From Lucifugimonas sp038150225 (GTDB lineage Bacteria > Chloroflexota > Dehalococcoidia > Lucifugimonadales > Lucifugimonadaceae), in NCBI GenBank assembly GCA_038150225.1, contig JAYQWG010000001.1, positions 62,001-126,000 of the forward strand: DNA of 64,000 bases, read 5' to 3'. The position numbers were made by a program, and so were the translations under genes. Shown piece by piece: positions 9,161 through 17,769 of this stretch; positions within the stretch are counted from its first letter, which is position 1, and each line of letters opens with the position of its first letter. A model generated the notes under the pieces. That model was not told the DNA's origin. It saw only the letters and a list, made by a program, of their open reading frames with translations, and searched no databases.

Positions 9161-9904
9161 ATGACTTCAGAATCCGACACGGCGACCGAATCTCCGTTCA
9201 AGGTCGCGATTGTTATACCCACATACAACGAGGGGGAAACGCTTCCAGCTCTGGTTGAGAAAATCCGATCATTGGAAATCGACGGACTGGGTTTTGTAAT
9301 AGTTGATGATGGCTCACCTGATGGCACAGGTGATATTGCCGATGGGATTGCTGACGAATTTCCTGGTGTGTTCATCGTTCTGCACCGCGAAGGAAAGCTG
9401 GGATTGGGGACTGCCTACATGGCAGGATTCCAAACTGCTCTTGACGCTGGTGCTGAGAAGATCATCGAGATGGACGCTGATCACTCCCACCCGCCCGAAG
9501 AACTACCTTCGATTGTCGAAAAGCTCAATTCTTCCGATGTGGTCGTCTCTTCCCGTTACACCCAAGGTGGTGGCGTCGATCCGAACTGGAGTTGGGGTCG
9601 CAAGCAGATCAGCTACTGGGGCAATGTAGGTATTCGTCTGGTACTCGGATTGAAGGTCAAGGACGCAACTGCAGGCTTCAAGGGATTCCGTCGATCTGCC
9701 CTCGAAACGATTGGGATTGACCGACTGAAACTTTCAGGGTTTGGATTTCAGGCGGAAGTTGCCTACCGGTGTCAGCAGGCGAAGTTGAAAATCACTGAGC
9801 ACCCCTATGTGTTCATGGAACGCACTGCAGGCAAATCAAAAATGTCCTTCGCAATTGTTGTCGAAGCCTTTTTCCGACTTTCCTGGCTCCGCATCCGAGG
9901 CTAA
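9161..9904 (+). CDS. GT2 glycosyltransferase, polyprenol-phosphate mannosyltransferase-like (DPM1 type)
   Basis: Features of the DPM1 family in the 247 residues: VAIVIPTYNEGETLPALV at the N terminus, VDDGSPDGTGDIAD, GLGTAYMAGF, the DADHSHPPEELP metal site, and SRYTQGGGV with SYWGNVGIRLVLGLKVKDAT. No C-terminal membrane segments follow, so it corresponds to the short soluble or peripheral form. It likely loads mannose from GDP-mannose onto a polyprenyl phosphate. ATG at 9161 comes two bases after the previous stop; mtnA starts two bases after its own stop. Confidence 0.87.
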   Translation: MTSESDTATESPFKVAIVIPTYNEGETLPALVEKIRSLEIDGLGFVIVDDGSPDGTGDIADGIADEFPGVFIVLHREGKLGLGTAYMAGFQTALDAGAEKIIEMDADHSHPPEELPSIVEKLNSSDVVVSSRYTQGGGVDPNWSWGRKQISYWGNVGIRLVLGLKVKDATAGFKGFRRSALETIGIDRLKLSGFGFQAEVAYRCQQAKLKITEHPYVFMERTAGKSKMSFAIVVEAFFRLSWLRIRG

Positions 9905-9906
9905 AA

Positions 9907-10917
9907 ATGCGAGTCGAAGGGCAAGACTACCGCGCTGTCTGGTGGTCGAACGATTCGATCGAATATGTCTATCAGCGACTAATCCCGTACAAACTTGAAA
10001 TCGCTACTGCTTCGAATCTAGAAGAAGTCGAAGATGCCATAGTTTCAATGGGAGTCAGAGGTGCTCCGACGATTGGCGTTATGGCGGCGTACGGATTGGC
10101 TTTGGCAATCAAAGCGGGAGTAGAACCTCGAATCGCCTATGATCGCCTCCTTGCAACTCGTCCTACTGCTGTGAACCTCAAGGTTGGGTTAGACCGGATA
10201 ATCTCGTCAAACGACGATCCTCTTCAAACAGCCAGAGATTTCGATGACAGCGAAGTTGCAGCGGCAAAACGCATCGGCGAACACGGTAACTCGCTGGTTA
10301 ATCGAGATGCCCGCATTCTTACTCACTGCAACACGGGTTGGCTTGCCGCCCAGGACTGGGGCACAGCCGCGGCTGTCATCTTCAAATCCCAGCGAGCTGG
10401 CAAGAGTCCGTTTGTTTATGTGAGCGAAACACGCCCTCGTCTCCAAGGCTCACGCCTTACTGCCTGGGAGATGGCGAACGAATCGATTGGTCACGCCGTT
10501 ATTGCCGATGGAGCTTCCGCACAACTGATGCGACAGGGCAAAGTCGACATGGTTGTTGTTGGCGCGGATCGTGTAGCTGCCAACGGTGACACTGCTAACA
10601 AAATTGGGACTTATGCTCACGCTATTGCGGCGAAAGCACATGGAGTCGATTTTTACGTCGCAGCCCCGGTTTCGACAAGCGATGTGACCACTCCTTCGGG
10701 AGACCAGATCGAAATTGAGGATCTTGATCCAGACGAGGTGCTCTCGATTCGGGGTGTCACCCGGTCTGGTGAGATCGAAACTGTGCGGATCGCCTCGGAC
10801 CGGTCCACTGCAATCAACCCAGCTTTCGACGTAACACCGGCGGATCTAATTACCGGGCTCATCACCGACCAGGGAATAATCGATCCTTCAATCGAAGCAA
10901 TTTCGTCACTGTTTTAG
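9907..10917 (+). CDS. mtnA: S-methyl-5-thioribose-1-phosphate isomerase
   Basis: The 336-residue protein matches MtnA of the eIF2B-like superfamily: MGVRGAPTIGVMAAYGLA, ILTHCNTGWLAAQDWGTA with the catalytic Cys, ETRPRLQGSRLTAWEM, and VVVGADRVAANGDTANKIGT with the catalytic Asp. It converts methylthioribose-1-P to methylthioribulose-1-P in methionine salvage. It is the last gene of a run with two glycosyltransferases, with no other mtn gene alongside. The related ribose-1,5-bisphosphate isomerase is an alternative, but the motifs favour MtnA. Confidence 0.93.
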   Translation: MRVEGQDYRAVWWSNDSIEYVYQRLIPYKLEIATASNLEEVEDAIVSMGVRGAPTIGVMAAYGLALAIKAGVEPRIAYDRLLATRPTAVNLKVGLDRIISSNDDPLQTARDFDDSEVAAAKRIGEHGNSLVNRDARILTHCNTGWLAAQDWGTAAAVIFKSQRAGKSPFVYVSETRPRLQGSRLTAWEMANESIGHAVIADGASAQLMRQGKVDMVVVGADRVAANGDTANKIGTYAHAIAAKAHGVDFYVAAPVSTSDVTTPSGDQIEIEDLDPDEVLSIRGVTRSGEIETVRIASDRSTAINPAFDVTPADLITGLITDQGIIDPSIEAISSLF

Positions 10918-11129
10918 TCCGCTCTAGAACACTTGGTTTCAGGCCGGACGAGACTCGGCCGTCAAACCTAAATCACAAGTTTGGCACACCGAAAACCTAC
11001 GTGCTAACTCACAGCAAAAGTCTGTGTACACACGAGGTGACTGCCCTTTTTCTCGATATATCACGTCTATAGCGAAAAATTTGAGTGCTACATACGGGCA
11101 TAGAAAGCCCAATTCCAGACGAAGTAGAA

Positions 11130-11957
11130 ATGGTTACACAGCGACAGGCATATACCTCCGTAAAGTCCTTCAAAGCAATTGAATCAGAGGCCATTGATCA
11201 CGCCCTTGAAGGACAATGGGATGAAGCTGTTTCCAGCAATCTAGCTGGTTTGGAACTCAACGCTAACGATGTCGGTTGCCATAACCGACTGGCGAAGGCT
11301 TACATCGGACTCAGCAGGTATACCGAGGCTCGCAAGCATCTCAAACACGCCCTCTCTGTTGATCCGATGAACCGGGTAGCCAAGCGTCAATTAGAACGCC
11401 TTTCAAACCTGGACAGTAACGGTATTGCCCATCGTACATCCGGTGGCGGTGCGACCAACTCCGCTTTATTTATTTCTGACCCTGCAATTGCCACGGTAAG
11501 CGAACTCAAGAAAGTCGCAAAACCGGATGTTCTGGCATCTGTTTCTCCCGGCGACAAACTCAAGATGAACATCGACCGGGCAATCACGCTGGAAACTAAG
11601 GCAGGTGATTACGTCGGCACCATGGAAGTCAGAATCGCTACCCGACTTTCAAAGCTCATCGCTACGGGCAACAAATATGAAGTGCTGGCAGCAAAACTTT
11701 CTGATTCAGAAGTGATCGTGGTCGTTAGGGAAACAAAGCGTTCGGCTGACAACGAGCGAAACGCATCCTTCCCGTCCTATCTCCAGAAGAAGATTGGTGA
11801 CTTTGACATTGATGATCCTATGGACATCAACGATGAAGTTCGTATGGAAGACGACATGGACGAAATGCTGCCTGAACCAGGTGAAGGTGACGCCATGAAG
11901 TCAATCCTACGAGGGGACTTCGGTAACTCAGGACAGGACGCTAGCCTGAATTTCTAG
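11130..11957 (+). CDS. Tetratricopeptide-repeat protein with uncharacterised C-terminal domain
   Basis: From the ATG at 11130 (275 residues; an in-frame GTG at 11085 would add 15) the N-terminal third contains TPR-like helices: DHALEGQWDEAVSSNLAGLE, then HNRLAKAYIGLSRYTEARKH and HALSVDPMNRVAKRQLERL. The remainder has ALFISDPAIATVSELKKVAK followed by a beta-rich stretch and a very acidic tail (DDPMDINDEVRMEDDMDEM). It probably acts as a cytoplasmic scaffold or nucleic-acid/protein-binding factor. No specific function can be assigned. It is convergent with the aminotransferase gene, overlapping by four bases. Confidence 0.75.
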   Translation: MVTQRQAYTSVKSFKAIESEAIDHALEGQWDEAVSSNLAGLELNANDVGCHNRLAKAYIGLSRYTEARKHLKHALSVDPMNRVAKRQLERLSNLDSNGIAHRTSGGGATNSALFISDPAIATVSELKKVAKPDVLASVSPGDKLKMNIDRAITLETKAGDYVGTMEVRIATRLSKLIATGNKYEVLAAKLSDSEVIVVVRETKRSADNERNASFPSYLQKKIGDFDIDDPMDINDEVRMEDDMDEMLPEPGEGDAMKSILRGDFGNSGQDASLNF

Positions 11958-13294
11958 GCGTATCCGTTTCGTTCAAGCACAGTGCGGACCGCTGTAACAA
12001 AGCGGTCGACATCTTCCCGTGTGTGCTGCGTTGATACATTGCCAGCACACCGGTTCGACATAACGAATCCCTCGTTCAACAGCCCGATAAACATGATGTT
12101 GAGCAAGTTTTTGTCGTTGGTTGCGAACGTCCGGTAGTCGATTACTTCCTCGGAAGTGAACTGGAGTGCAAACAGAGAAGCTACTCCCGTAACTCCCATT
12201 GGTACCTCGAGTTCGGCGAATAACGATCTCAACTTGTCTCGCAGGTAGTCTCCAAGCGAATCCAGGTACTCGTATTTGTCCGGGGTCAGAGATTCGAGCG
12301 TTGCAACACCAGCAGCAGCAGTCATAGGATTGCCGTTGAACGTACCTGCGTGCTGAACCTTTGCACCGCCGTTCGACGGATCCCATAGCTCCATGATGTC
12401 GTCACGACCGCCGAATGCTCCAACGGGCATGCCGCCACCGATTACCTTGCCGAAGCAGGTCAAATCAGGGTTAATGTTGTAATAGTCTTGGGCTCCTCCG
12501 TAGGCAATCCGGAATGCGATTACCTCGTCGAAGATCAAGAGGATTCCGAGCTCATCAGTGACTCGCCTCAAGCCTTCAAGAAATTCAGGTTTGGCAGGAA
12601 CCATTCCGCACTGACCGTTGACTGGCTCGACAATCACGGCTGCCAGTTCATCTGCGTGTTCACGGATGATTCGTTCTGCAACTTCAATGTTGTTGAACGG
12701 AGCAATGTATATATCGTCGACGGCAGCTTCAGAAATTCCCGGAAATGCTGCCACTGACTCAGGTGAGTCGGCCTCGCCCGCCTTATCGAGGGGTGGCACG
12801 ACGCTGATTTGGATAGCGTCATGATTGCCGTGGTAGGCACCTTCGCACTTCACTAACTTCTGTTTACCGGTGAAAGCCCTTGCTGCACGAATCGCGTTCA
12901 AGGTCGCTTCGGTACCGGTGTTCACGAATCTGACTTTGTCGAGCGAAGGAACTCGCTCTGTCATCAACTCTGCCCAGCGCACGACCGGTGGAGTTGGTGC
13001 AGGGAACGAAAAGCCGTGTTCGACCTGTTCTCGAACGGCCTCGACAACCTCTGCAGGTCGGTGACCGAGGATTAAGGTAGTCATGTTGTTGACGAAATCG
13101 GTGCGTTCATTTCCATCAACATCTGTGAGAATCGTGCCGTTGCCGTATGTCATGTACAGCGGGAACGGATCCCAGAAAATCGAGTTTCGACTGTCCCCGC
13201 CCGGCATGTGCTGTGTCGCCTTTTTATGAAGCTCTTCCGATTTCGGGTTGGCAGCTACATAACTGGCTATTTCGCGCTCGAGTGGAGTAGTCAT
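11954..13294 (-). CDS. Class III aminotransferase, glutamate-1-semialdehyde aminomutase-like
   Basis: The 446-residue PLP enzyme has HMPGGDSRNSIFWDPFPLY, FVNTGTEATLNAIRAARAFTG, EGAYHGNHD, IVEPVNGQCGM, IFDEVIAFR and the lysine-containing CFGKVIGGGMPVGAFGG. These fit the GSA aminomutase/omega-transaminase branch. No other tetrapyrrole gene is nearby, and this branch includes many amine and amino-acid transaminases, so hemL is not claimed. It is followed 20 bases later, in the reverse direction, by the sirtuin gene and could share its promoter. Confidence 0.88.
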   Translation of the reverse strand: MTTPLEREIASYVAANPKSEELHKKATQHMPGGDSRNSIFWDPFPLYMTYGNGTILTDVDGNERTDFVNNMTTLILGHRPAEVVEAVREQVEHGFSFPAPTPPVVRWAELMTERVPSLDKVRFVNTGTEATLNAIRAARAFTGKQKLVKCEGAYHGNHDAIQISVVPPLDKAGEADSPESVAAFPGISEAAVDDIYIAPFNNIEVAERIIREHADELAAVIVEPVNGQCGMVPAKPEFLEGLRRVTDELGILLIFDEVIAFRIAYGGAQDYYNINPDLTCFGKVIGGGMPVGAFGGRDDIMELWDPSNGGAKVQHAGTFNGNPMTAAAGVATLESLTPDKYEYLDSLGDYLRDKLRSLFAELEVPMGVTGVASLFALQFTSEEVIDYRTFATNDKNLLNIMFIGLLNEGFVMSNRCAGNVSTQHTREDVDRFVTAVRTVLERNGYA

Positions 13295-13314
13295 TTCAAT
13301 TGATCTCGGTATGG

Positions 13315-14109
13315 TCAGTTCAATTCTGCAGCGAGCGAAGTTAGTGCCGCTCCTGCTGTGGCGCGTAAAGATATCGCAGAAATATCGGTAATTTTCGTAT
13401 CTGCGGGATTAATCTCGACGATTGTTGCTCCGGCAGCTTCTGCAATCCAGATCAATCCACTCGCCGGTCGCACAGTTGCCGAGGTTCCTATAGCGAGCAC
13501 GCAGTCAGCTCGCTCGATCTCTTCTTTTGCTGCATCCATGACATCGGGCGGGATCGGTTCTCCGAACATTACCGTGTCGAATTTGACTACCCCGCCGCAG
13601 TGTTTGCATGGGTCAGGGATAAACAGAGGCACGAAATCGCCTAGCGAAACTCGATCGTTGCACTCGATACACCTTAGTTTCTGCCGATTACCGTGTATCT
13701 CTATCAGGTTCTCGATACCAACTTTCTCATCGAGCCCATCAATGTTTTGAGTGATTACCGCATCTATGTCACCACCATTTGCAAGCTCAGCCAGCGCGTA
13801 ATGACCGGAGTGCGGTTCAGCTTTATTTAGTGCGTGGCGCAACTCATTGATGTGACCGTCGATTTCTTCGTTCACGCGCTTGGACCACCACTTAGTCGGA
13901 TCCTTTTTGAACTGCGCGTAGCCGTCCATCGGTGGAGTGCCATGCTTGGTCCATAGCCCTCCGGTTCCTCGGAACGGTGGAATTCCACTTTCGACCGACA
14001 TCCCGGCACCGGTCATTGCTACGACGTGTTCGGAATACCGAATTCGATCGGCAATTTCGGCAACCTGTGCTTGTTGAACGCTGTTGAGTTGTGGCGCAAC
14101 TTTATGCAT
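13315..14109 (-). CDS. cobB: Sir2-family NAD-dependent protein deacylase (sirtuin)
   Basis: Key motifs: VVAMTGAGMSVESGIPPFRG for NAD binding, ITQNIDGLDEK, the catalytic His in EIHGNRQKLRC, two zinc CxxC pairs (CIEC, CKHC), and the GTSATVRPASGL and EINPADT segments. Sirtuins remove acyl groups from lysines using NAD. The frame stays open upstream into recF, but the ATG at 14109 is the sensible start: it overlaps the recF stop by eight bases and gives a normal 264 residues. It is likely co-transcribed and translationally coupled with recF. Confidence 0.93.
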   Translation of the reverse strand: MHKVAPQLNSVQQAQVAEIADRIRYSEHVVAMTGAGMSVESGIPPFRGTGGLWTKHGTPPMDGYAQFKKDPTKWWSKRVNEEIDGHINELRHALNKAEPHSGHYALAELANGGDIDAVITQNIDGLDEKVGIENLIEIHGNRQKLRCIECNDRVSLGDFVPLFIPDPCKHCGGVVKFDTVMFGEPIPPDVMDAAKEEIERADCVLAIGTSATVRPASGLIWIAEAAGATIVEINPADTKITDISAISLRATAGAALTSLAAELN

Positions 14110-15331
14110 CTGATTCAACCGAATCTTCGCTCGTGACAACTCCGTTGGTAACTTTGAACACAACTGCCTCTTTGACGTATGCGTCCGGCACAATACCGGG
14201 TTCCGTTGCGGTCAATAGCACTTGTTGATGTTTGGTGGCTGATTCAAGAACAAGTTCTCGTCTTCTGGGATCTAATTCAGAAAGTATGTCGTCGAGGGCA
14301 AGCACCGGCGAGCGACCGGTGACCTCGCGCACGAATACTGCTTCGGCGAGTTTTAGTGATAGGGCTATAGTTCGCGACTGCCCTCGGGATGCATAACTTT
14401 GGGCGGGATTGCCGTTCAAAAAGATATCCAGGTCGTCTCGGTGCGGACCAATTACCGTAATCCCCTGTGCAATCTCTCGCCTGCGCAAGGCGGGTAGAGA
14501 CTTCGCCATCTCACGCTCGATCATGTCTGCGTTCATTTCCGTGACATCTGGTGCGTGATCCGATGACACGGATATCCGAGGTTTGTACTTGAGTGAAAGT
14601 TCATCACCATCCGTAAGTTCGCTGTGCGCTGGGACGGCGTGATCGTTGAGTCCGTCAACAGAACGTCTTCGAGCGTCGATAACTCGAGAACCCTCGTAGG
14701 CAAGTCTTTCATCCCAGAAGGTGAGTTCGTCTTCTTCTGACACTCCTTCCCTAACGCGACGGAGTAGCTGATTTCGTTGTGAAACAACTTGAGAGTAGCG
14801 CGAAAGAGATTTCAGGTACGTCGGATCGGACTGCGAGATGAGAATGTCCAAATATCGACGCCGGTTACCGGGTGATCCGTGGATGATTTCGAGGTCATCG
14901 GCTTCGAAGAACACGATGTTTATGTTGCCTACAAAGTCGATTGCGGAGCGCTTGATGCCGTTAACGCGCAGCCCCTTACGGAACCCTTTTGATGCCCCTG
15001 TTTCTGCAACCCCTGTGACATCTACGTCGATCTGCGCCTGAACCGTTGAGTCGTCCTCGCGACCGACACCCAGTATTTGCATGTGTCCACCAGAATCGGA
15101 CAGACCCCAGTTCACGAGTTCACGCTCGTTCGATGATCTGGGAGACTTCGCTATGGCAAGCATGTACACGGCTTCGAGCAAGTTGCTCTTGCCGTGACCG
15201 TTTTGACCATAGAACAGTGTCAGCCCAGGACTAAGGTCGAGCGCCGTCTCGGTGTGATTGCGAAATCCAGTTAGTGAGAGTCTCGAAAGGTAAATCGTTC
15301 GACCTACTACTCGTAAAAGCCGCGAATGCAT
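14102..15331 (-). CDS. recF: DNA replication and repair protein RecF
   Basis: The 409-residue SMC-like ATPase contains YLSRLSLTGFRNH, Walker A GQNGHGKSNLLEAVY near residue 42, GSPGNRRRYLDILISQ, the signature SRGQSRTIALSLKLAEA, and Walker B PVLALDDILSELDPRRR. RecF loads RecA through RecOR at gaps. The N terminus is about a dozen residues longer than usual, but no closer start codon is available. Neighbouring dnaN or gyrB are absent, so the classical dnaA-dnaN-recF-gyrB cluster is broken up. Confidence 0.95.
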   Translation of the reverse strand: MHSRLLRVVGRTIYLSRLSLTGFRNHTETALDLSPGLTLFYGQNGHGKSNLLEAVYMLAIAKSPRSSNERELVNWGLSDSGGHMQILGVGREDDSTVQAQIDVDVTGVAETGASKGFRKGLRVNGIKRSAIDFVGNINIVFFEADDLEIIHGSPGNRRRYLDILISQSDPTYLKSLSRYSQVVSQRNQLLRRVREGVSEEDELTFWDERLAYEGSRVIDARRRSVDGLNDHAVPAHSELTDGDELSLKYKPRISVSSDHAPDVTEMNADMIEREMAKSLPALRRREIAQGITVIGPHRDDLDIFLNGNPAQSYASRGQSRTIALSLKLAEAVFVREVTGRSPVLALDDILSELDPRRRELVLESATKHQQVLLTATEPGIVPDAYVKEAVVFKVTNGVVTSEDSVESDA

Positions 15332-15404
15332 CCATGCGCCCGGGCTCTTTGACAGTTCAGATGGCAGGAGATTTTAGCAGTCGGGAGCGTCGAATCCGGT
15401 CGAT

Positions 15405-15602
15405 GTGGCATCAAATATTCGTGCACGGGTGAATGTGAAATCAATTGAAGTTGAACGGGTGGATGCACAAGGTTGCCGCGTTAGTGATAACGGCACTTCT
15501 TCTTTAGTACCTGGAATGTTGCTCGAGCGAATTCAGTCTGTAAATGCCTTCTGGTTTTCGTGTAGCGATTTCTATCCGAACACCGAAATCTGGTCTCCCT
15601 GA
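15405..15602 (+). pseudogene. C-terminal remnant of a DUF3179-type protein
   Basis: The 65-codon frame ends with LERIQSVNAFWFSCSDFYPN followed by TEIW. This closely resembles the C terminus of DUF3179 proteins, which finish with a hydrophobic FWF motif, an aromatic residue and a PDT-type turn before the stop. Such proteins are several hundred residues long, and nothing upstream on this strand continues the domain, so this looks like the leftover 3' end of a deleted gene. It lies between divergent recF and apt. Identification is by memory of the family pattern. Confidence 0.45.
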
Positions 15603-15674
15603 GAAGCTATTTTCGGAACATTGATGTAGTGAAAACGGGCGTAAAATGGAATATCCGAAACAAGCTCGCTCGCG

Positions 15675-16199
15675 GTGGCAACATTGGATATCAAATCACT
15701 CATACGGGATGTACCTGATTACCCAAACGAAGGAATCCTGTTCAAAGACCTGACTCCGGTAATGGCTGACCCTTCAGCAATGAAGCACATTACTTCGGCA
15801 ATGGCTGATCACCTCGCTTCCAAGAACACCCAAGCTGTGGCGGCAATTGATGCCAGGGGTTTTATTTTTGGAGCCCCGGTTGCTGCTGAGCTCGGCGTTC
15901 CATTTGTGCCTTTGCGAAAAGAAGGCAAGTTGCCTCCCCCGGTCATAGGGACTGATTACGAACTCGAATACGGGACAGCCCGACTCGAAACAAGCGCAAA
16001 CTCTCTGACTTCTGGATTGAACGTAGCTGTTCTGGACGATCTGCTTGCGACGGGCGGGACGGCAGCTGCGGGCGCGAAATTACTTGAGTCTCAAGGCGCC
16101 AATATTGTGACGATGGCATTCCTGGTGGAACTGACGTTCCTAGAAGGACGATCCGTGCTCCCGAATGGCGTCGATGTTTATTCGATGGTGCAGTACTAG
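15675..16199 (+). CDS. apt: Adenine phosphoribosyltransferase
   Basis: The 174 residues follow Apt throughout: LIRDVPDYPNEGILFKDLTP, AAIDARGFIFGAPVAAELGV, VPLRKEGKLPP, the dimer-loop LEYGTARLE, and the PRPP loop VAVLDDLLATGGTAAAG. It converts adenine plus PRPP into AMP. The start is GTG at 15675. The downstream HAD gene begins three bases after its stop, suggesting a two-gene unit in nucleotide salvage and phosphate chemistry. Confidence 0.96.
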   Translation: MATLDIKSLIRDVPDYPNEGILFKDLTPVMADPSAMKHITSAMADHLASKNTQAVAAIDARGFIFGAPVAAELGVPFVPLRKEGKLPPPVIGTDYELEYGTARLETSANSLTSGLNVAVLDDLLATGGTAAAGAKLLESQGANIVTMAFLVELTFLEGRSVLPNGVDVYSMVQY

Positions 16200-16202
16200 G
16201 TC

Positions 16203-16979
16203 GTGGTCATCTCGGAGCCTTTCGGCGTCACGCTTGATCTATGGCAAACACTGATCTTTGAAGCCGATGGAAGCGCTAACTCAGGCGTTAGGCGAGATCT
16301 GCGAACGGAACGTACGGTCAAAGGACTTGCAGAGCACGGCTTTGAAGTTGATCCAGAAGCCGTCAAGGCTCAGTTCACCAAATTGTCGGTCGAAATCACC
16401 TCGGGGCACGACGATGGTGTTGACAGGCACTTTGAGAATTGGATCCGACTCCTGGTCGATCGTTTGGTTCCGGGTGCCGAAGAGAAGATCGGTTTGGAAG
16501 CAATTGACGCGATAGGTTTGGAAATTGATCGGACTTTCGTGGTTTCACCTCCGCACTTTCTCGACGGAACACACGATGTTCTGCGGAAATTGCGAGACCG
16601 TGGTGCGCGAGTCGGACTCATCTCTAATACCGGATTGACGAGTCAGGATATGTACAGAGAGTGGTTCGCGGAAACCGGAGTCCTCGACTTGTTCGACAAC
16701 ACCACATTCTCGAACGAGCAGGCAGTTTCCAAACCCAACCCGGCAATTTTTGAAGTTTGCATAGACGGATTAGGTACGAAATCGGCGAACACATTGCACG
16801 TTGGCGACAACATGCACACGGATGTCGCTGGGGCTGCGAAATTGGGAATGTCGACGGTATGGGTCGAAGGCGGTACGAACTCGCGGGTCCAGAATGACGT
16901 AACACCGGACTACTCGGTGGCCTCCATCCTGGAACTTCCAGAAATTCTCGACCGCTGGTTGGAAGCCAGCAGCGACTAA
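16203..16979 (+). CDS. HAD-superfamily hydrolase
   Basis: The protein (258 residues) has motif I as TLDLWQTL with the nucleophilic Asp, motif II in VGLISNTGLT, the Lys motif AVSKPNPAIFE, and motif IV VGDNMHTDVAGAAKLGM. A helical cap lies between motifs I and II (about residues 20-105), as in class I HAD phosphatases of the haloacid dehalogenase/phosphoglycolate type. Substrate is not predictable. The GTG start is three bases after apt. The 3' end overlaps the convergent membrane-protein gene by four bases. Confidence 0.85.
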   Translation: MVISEPFGVTLDLWQTLIFEADGSANSGVRRDLRTERTVKGLAEHGFEVDPEAVKAQFTKLSVEITSGHDDGVDRHFENWIRLLVDRLVPGAEEKIGLEAIDAIGLEIDRTFVVSPPHFLDGTHDVLRKLRDRGARVGLISNTGLTSQDMYREWFAETGVLDLFDNTTFSNEQAVSKPNPAIFEVCIDGLGTKSANTLHVGDNMHTDVAGAAKLGMSTVWVEGGTNSRVQNDVTPDYSVASILELPEILDRWLEASSD

Positions 16980-17701
16980 CTGAACCGGCGCCTCAGCAGC
17001 CGTGTGATTCCAACTATCAAGGCAAAGTCGATGATCGTTAATGCGCCGATAAACAATGTCGCTTCGAAGAAGAACTGCTGCGGGAACATGATCACCAAAT
17101 AATCAGTTCGTGGATCCAGCAGCCAAAGATCGTTGGCAAAGCTGAGGAAATGGAACTGGGTGAAGACCCAACCGAAGTTGATCAGCGATGCGATTCCAAA
17201 GACCAGTAAAAACGCCCCAGTCCCTATCGCGGACCACTTAAGCGATCTTGCGAGTAAGTCTGGCAATCCTTGCCATAGTAAGAGAGCACCTGCTGCAATC
17301 AGTAAAAGAATCGCCAGACCGGACCAGACGACAATCGAGAAAACACCTTTCATTAGCGCTTTGACGTCGATCATGTGAAGGATTTCTCGCTCGTTGTATA
17401 GCGATACCTCGGTGTTTCCGAAATTCACGCGTAAATCGAGACGCTCGGAATCATCTAGAAAATATTCCTTAATCTGGTTGGCACCGCGATTCAGCTCACT
17501 TGCCGGAAGCCCAGTCCGATTCTCTATGTCGTTTCTCCACCAGCCGTAGCTATACAGCCACTCGCTGTGGGTGATGTAGGTGACATTGAAGAGAATCAGG
17601 AACAGCGGGAGCAGGATGGCGAACAAGATGCCGCCGCCGATTGAAATTTTTTTCGACGTTGAGGAGGAACTCGAGGAAATTTGTGACCTTGAAACAACCA
17701 T
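16976..17701 (-). CDS. TIGR01906/DUF1461-type integral membrane protein
   Basis: The 241-residue protein starts with a serine-rich cytoplasmic tail. Four membrane segments follow (about residues 23-42, 118-140, 155-177 and 210-230), with a large loop between the first two holding NVTYITHSEWLYSYGWW and HMIDVKALMKGV. The early aromatic loop and HM.DVK motif are features of the TIGR01906 family of Gram-positive and Chloroflexota membrane proteins of unknown role. It is divergent from mazG. Confidence 0.7.
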   Translation of the reverse strand: MVVSRSQISSSSSSTSKKISIGGGILFAILLPLFLILFNVTYITHSEWLYSYGWWRNDIENRTGLPASELNRGANQIKEYFLDDSERLDLRVNFGNTEVSLYNEREILHMIDVKALMKGVFSIVVWSGLAILLLIAAGALLLWQGLPDLLARSLKWSAIGTGAFLLVFGIASLINFGWVFTQFHFLSFANDLWLLDPRTDYLVIMFPQQFFFEATLFIGALTIIDFALIVGITRLLRRRFS

Positions 17702-17769
17702 GGCTCGTTAGGATACGTGCCATTGAATAGTTCGGCTCGGCGTGAATGGGCTCAACATCGGAGGGTTAA

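Noticed and set aside
10937..10970. GGCCG...CGGCC inverted repeat after mtnA as a terminator
   Set aside because: The stem is only five pairs and no T-run follows.
11954..13294. Assigning the class III aminotransferase as hemL
   Set aside because: Motifs fit the wider family and no tetrapyrrole genes are adjacent; function left open.
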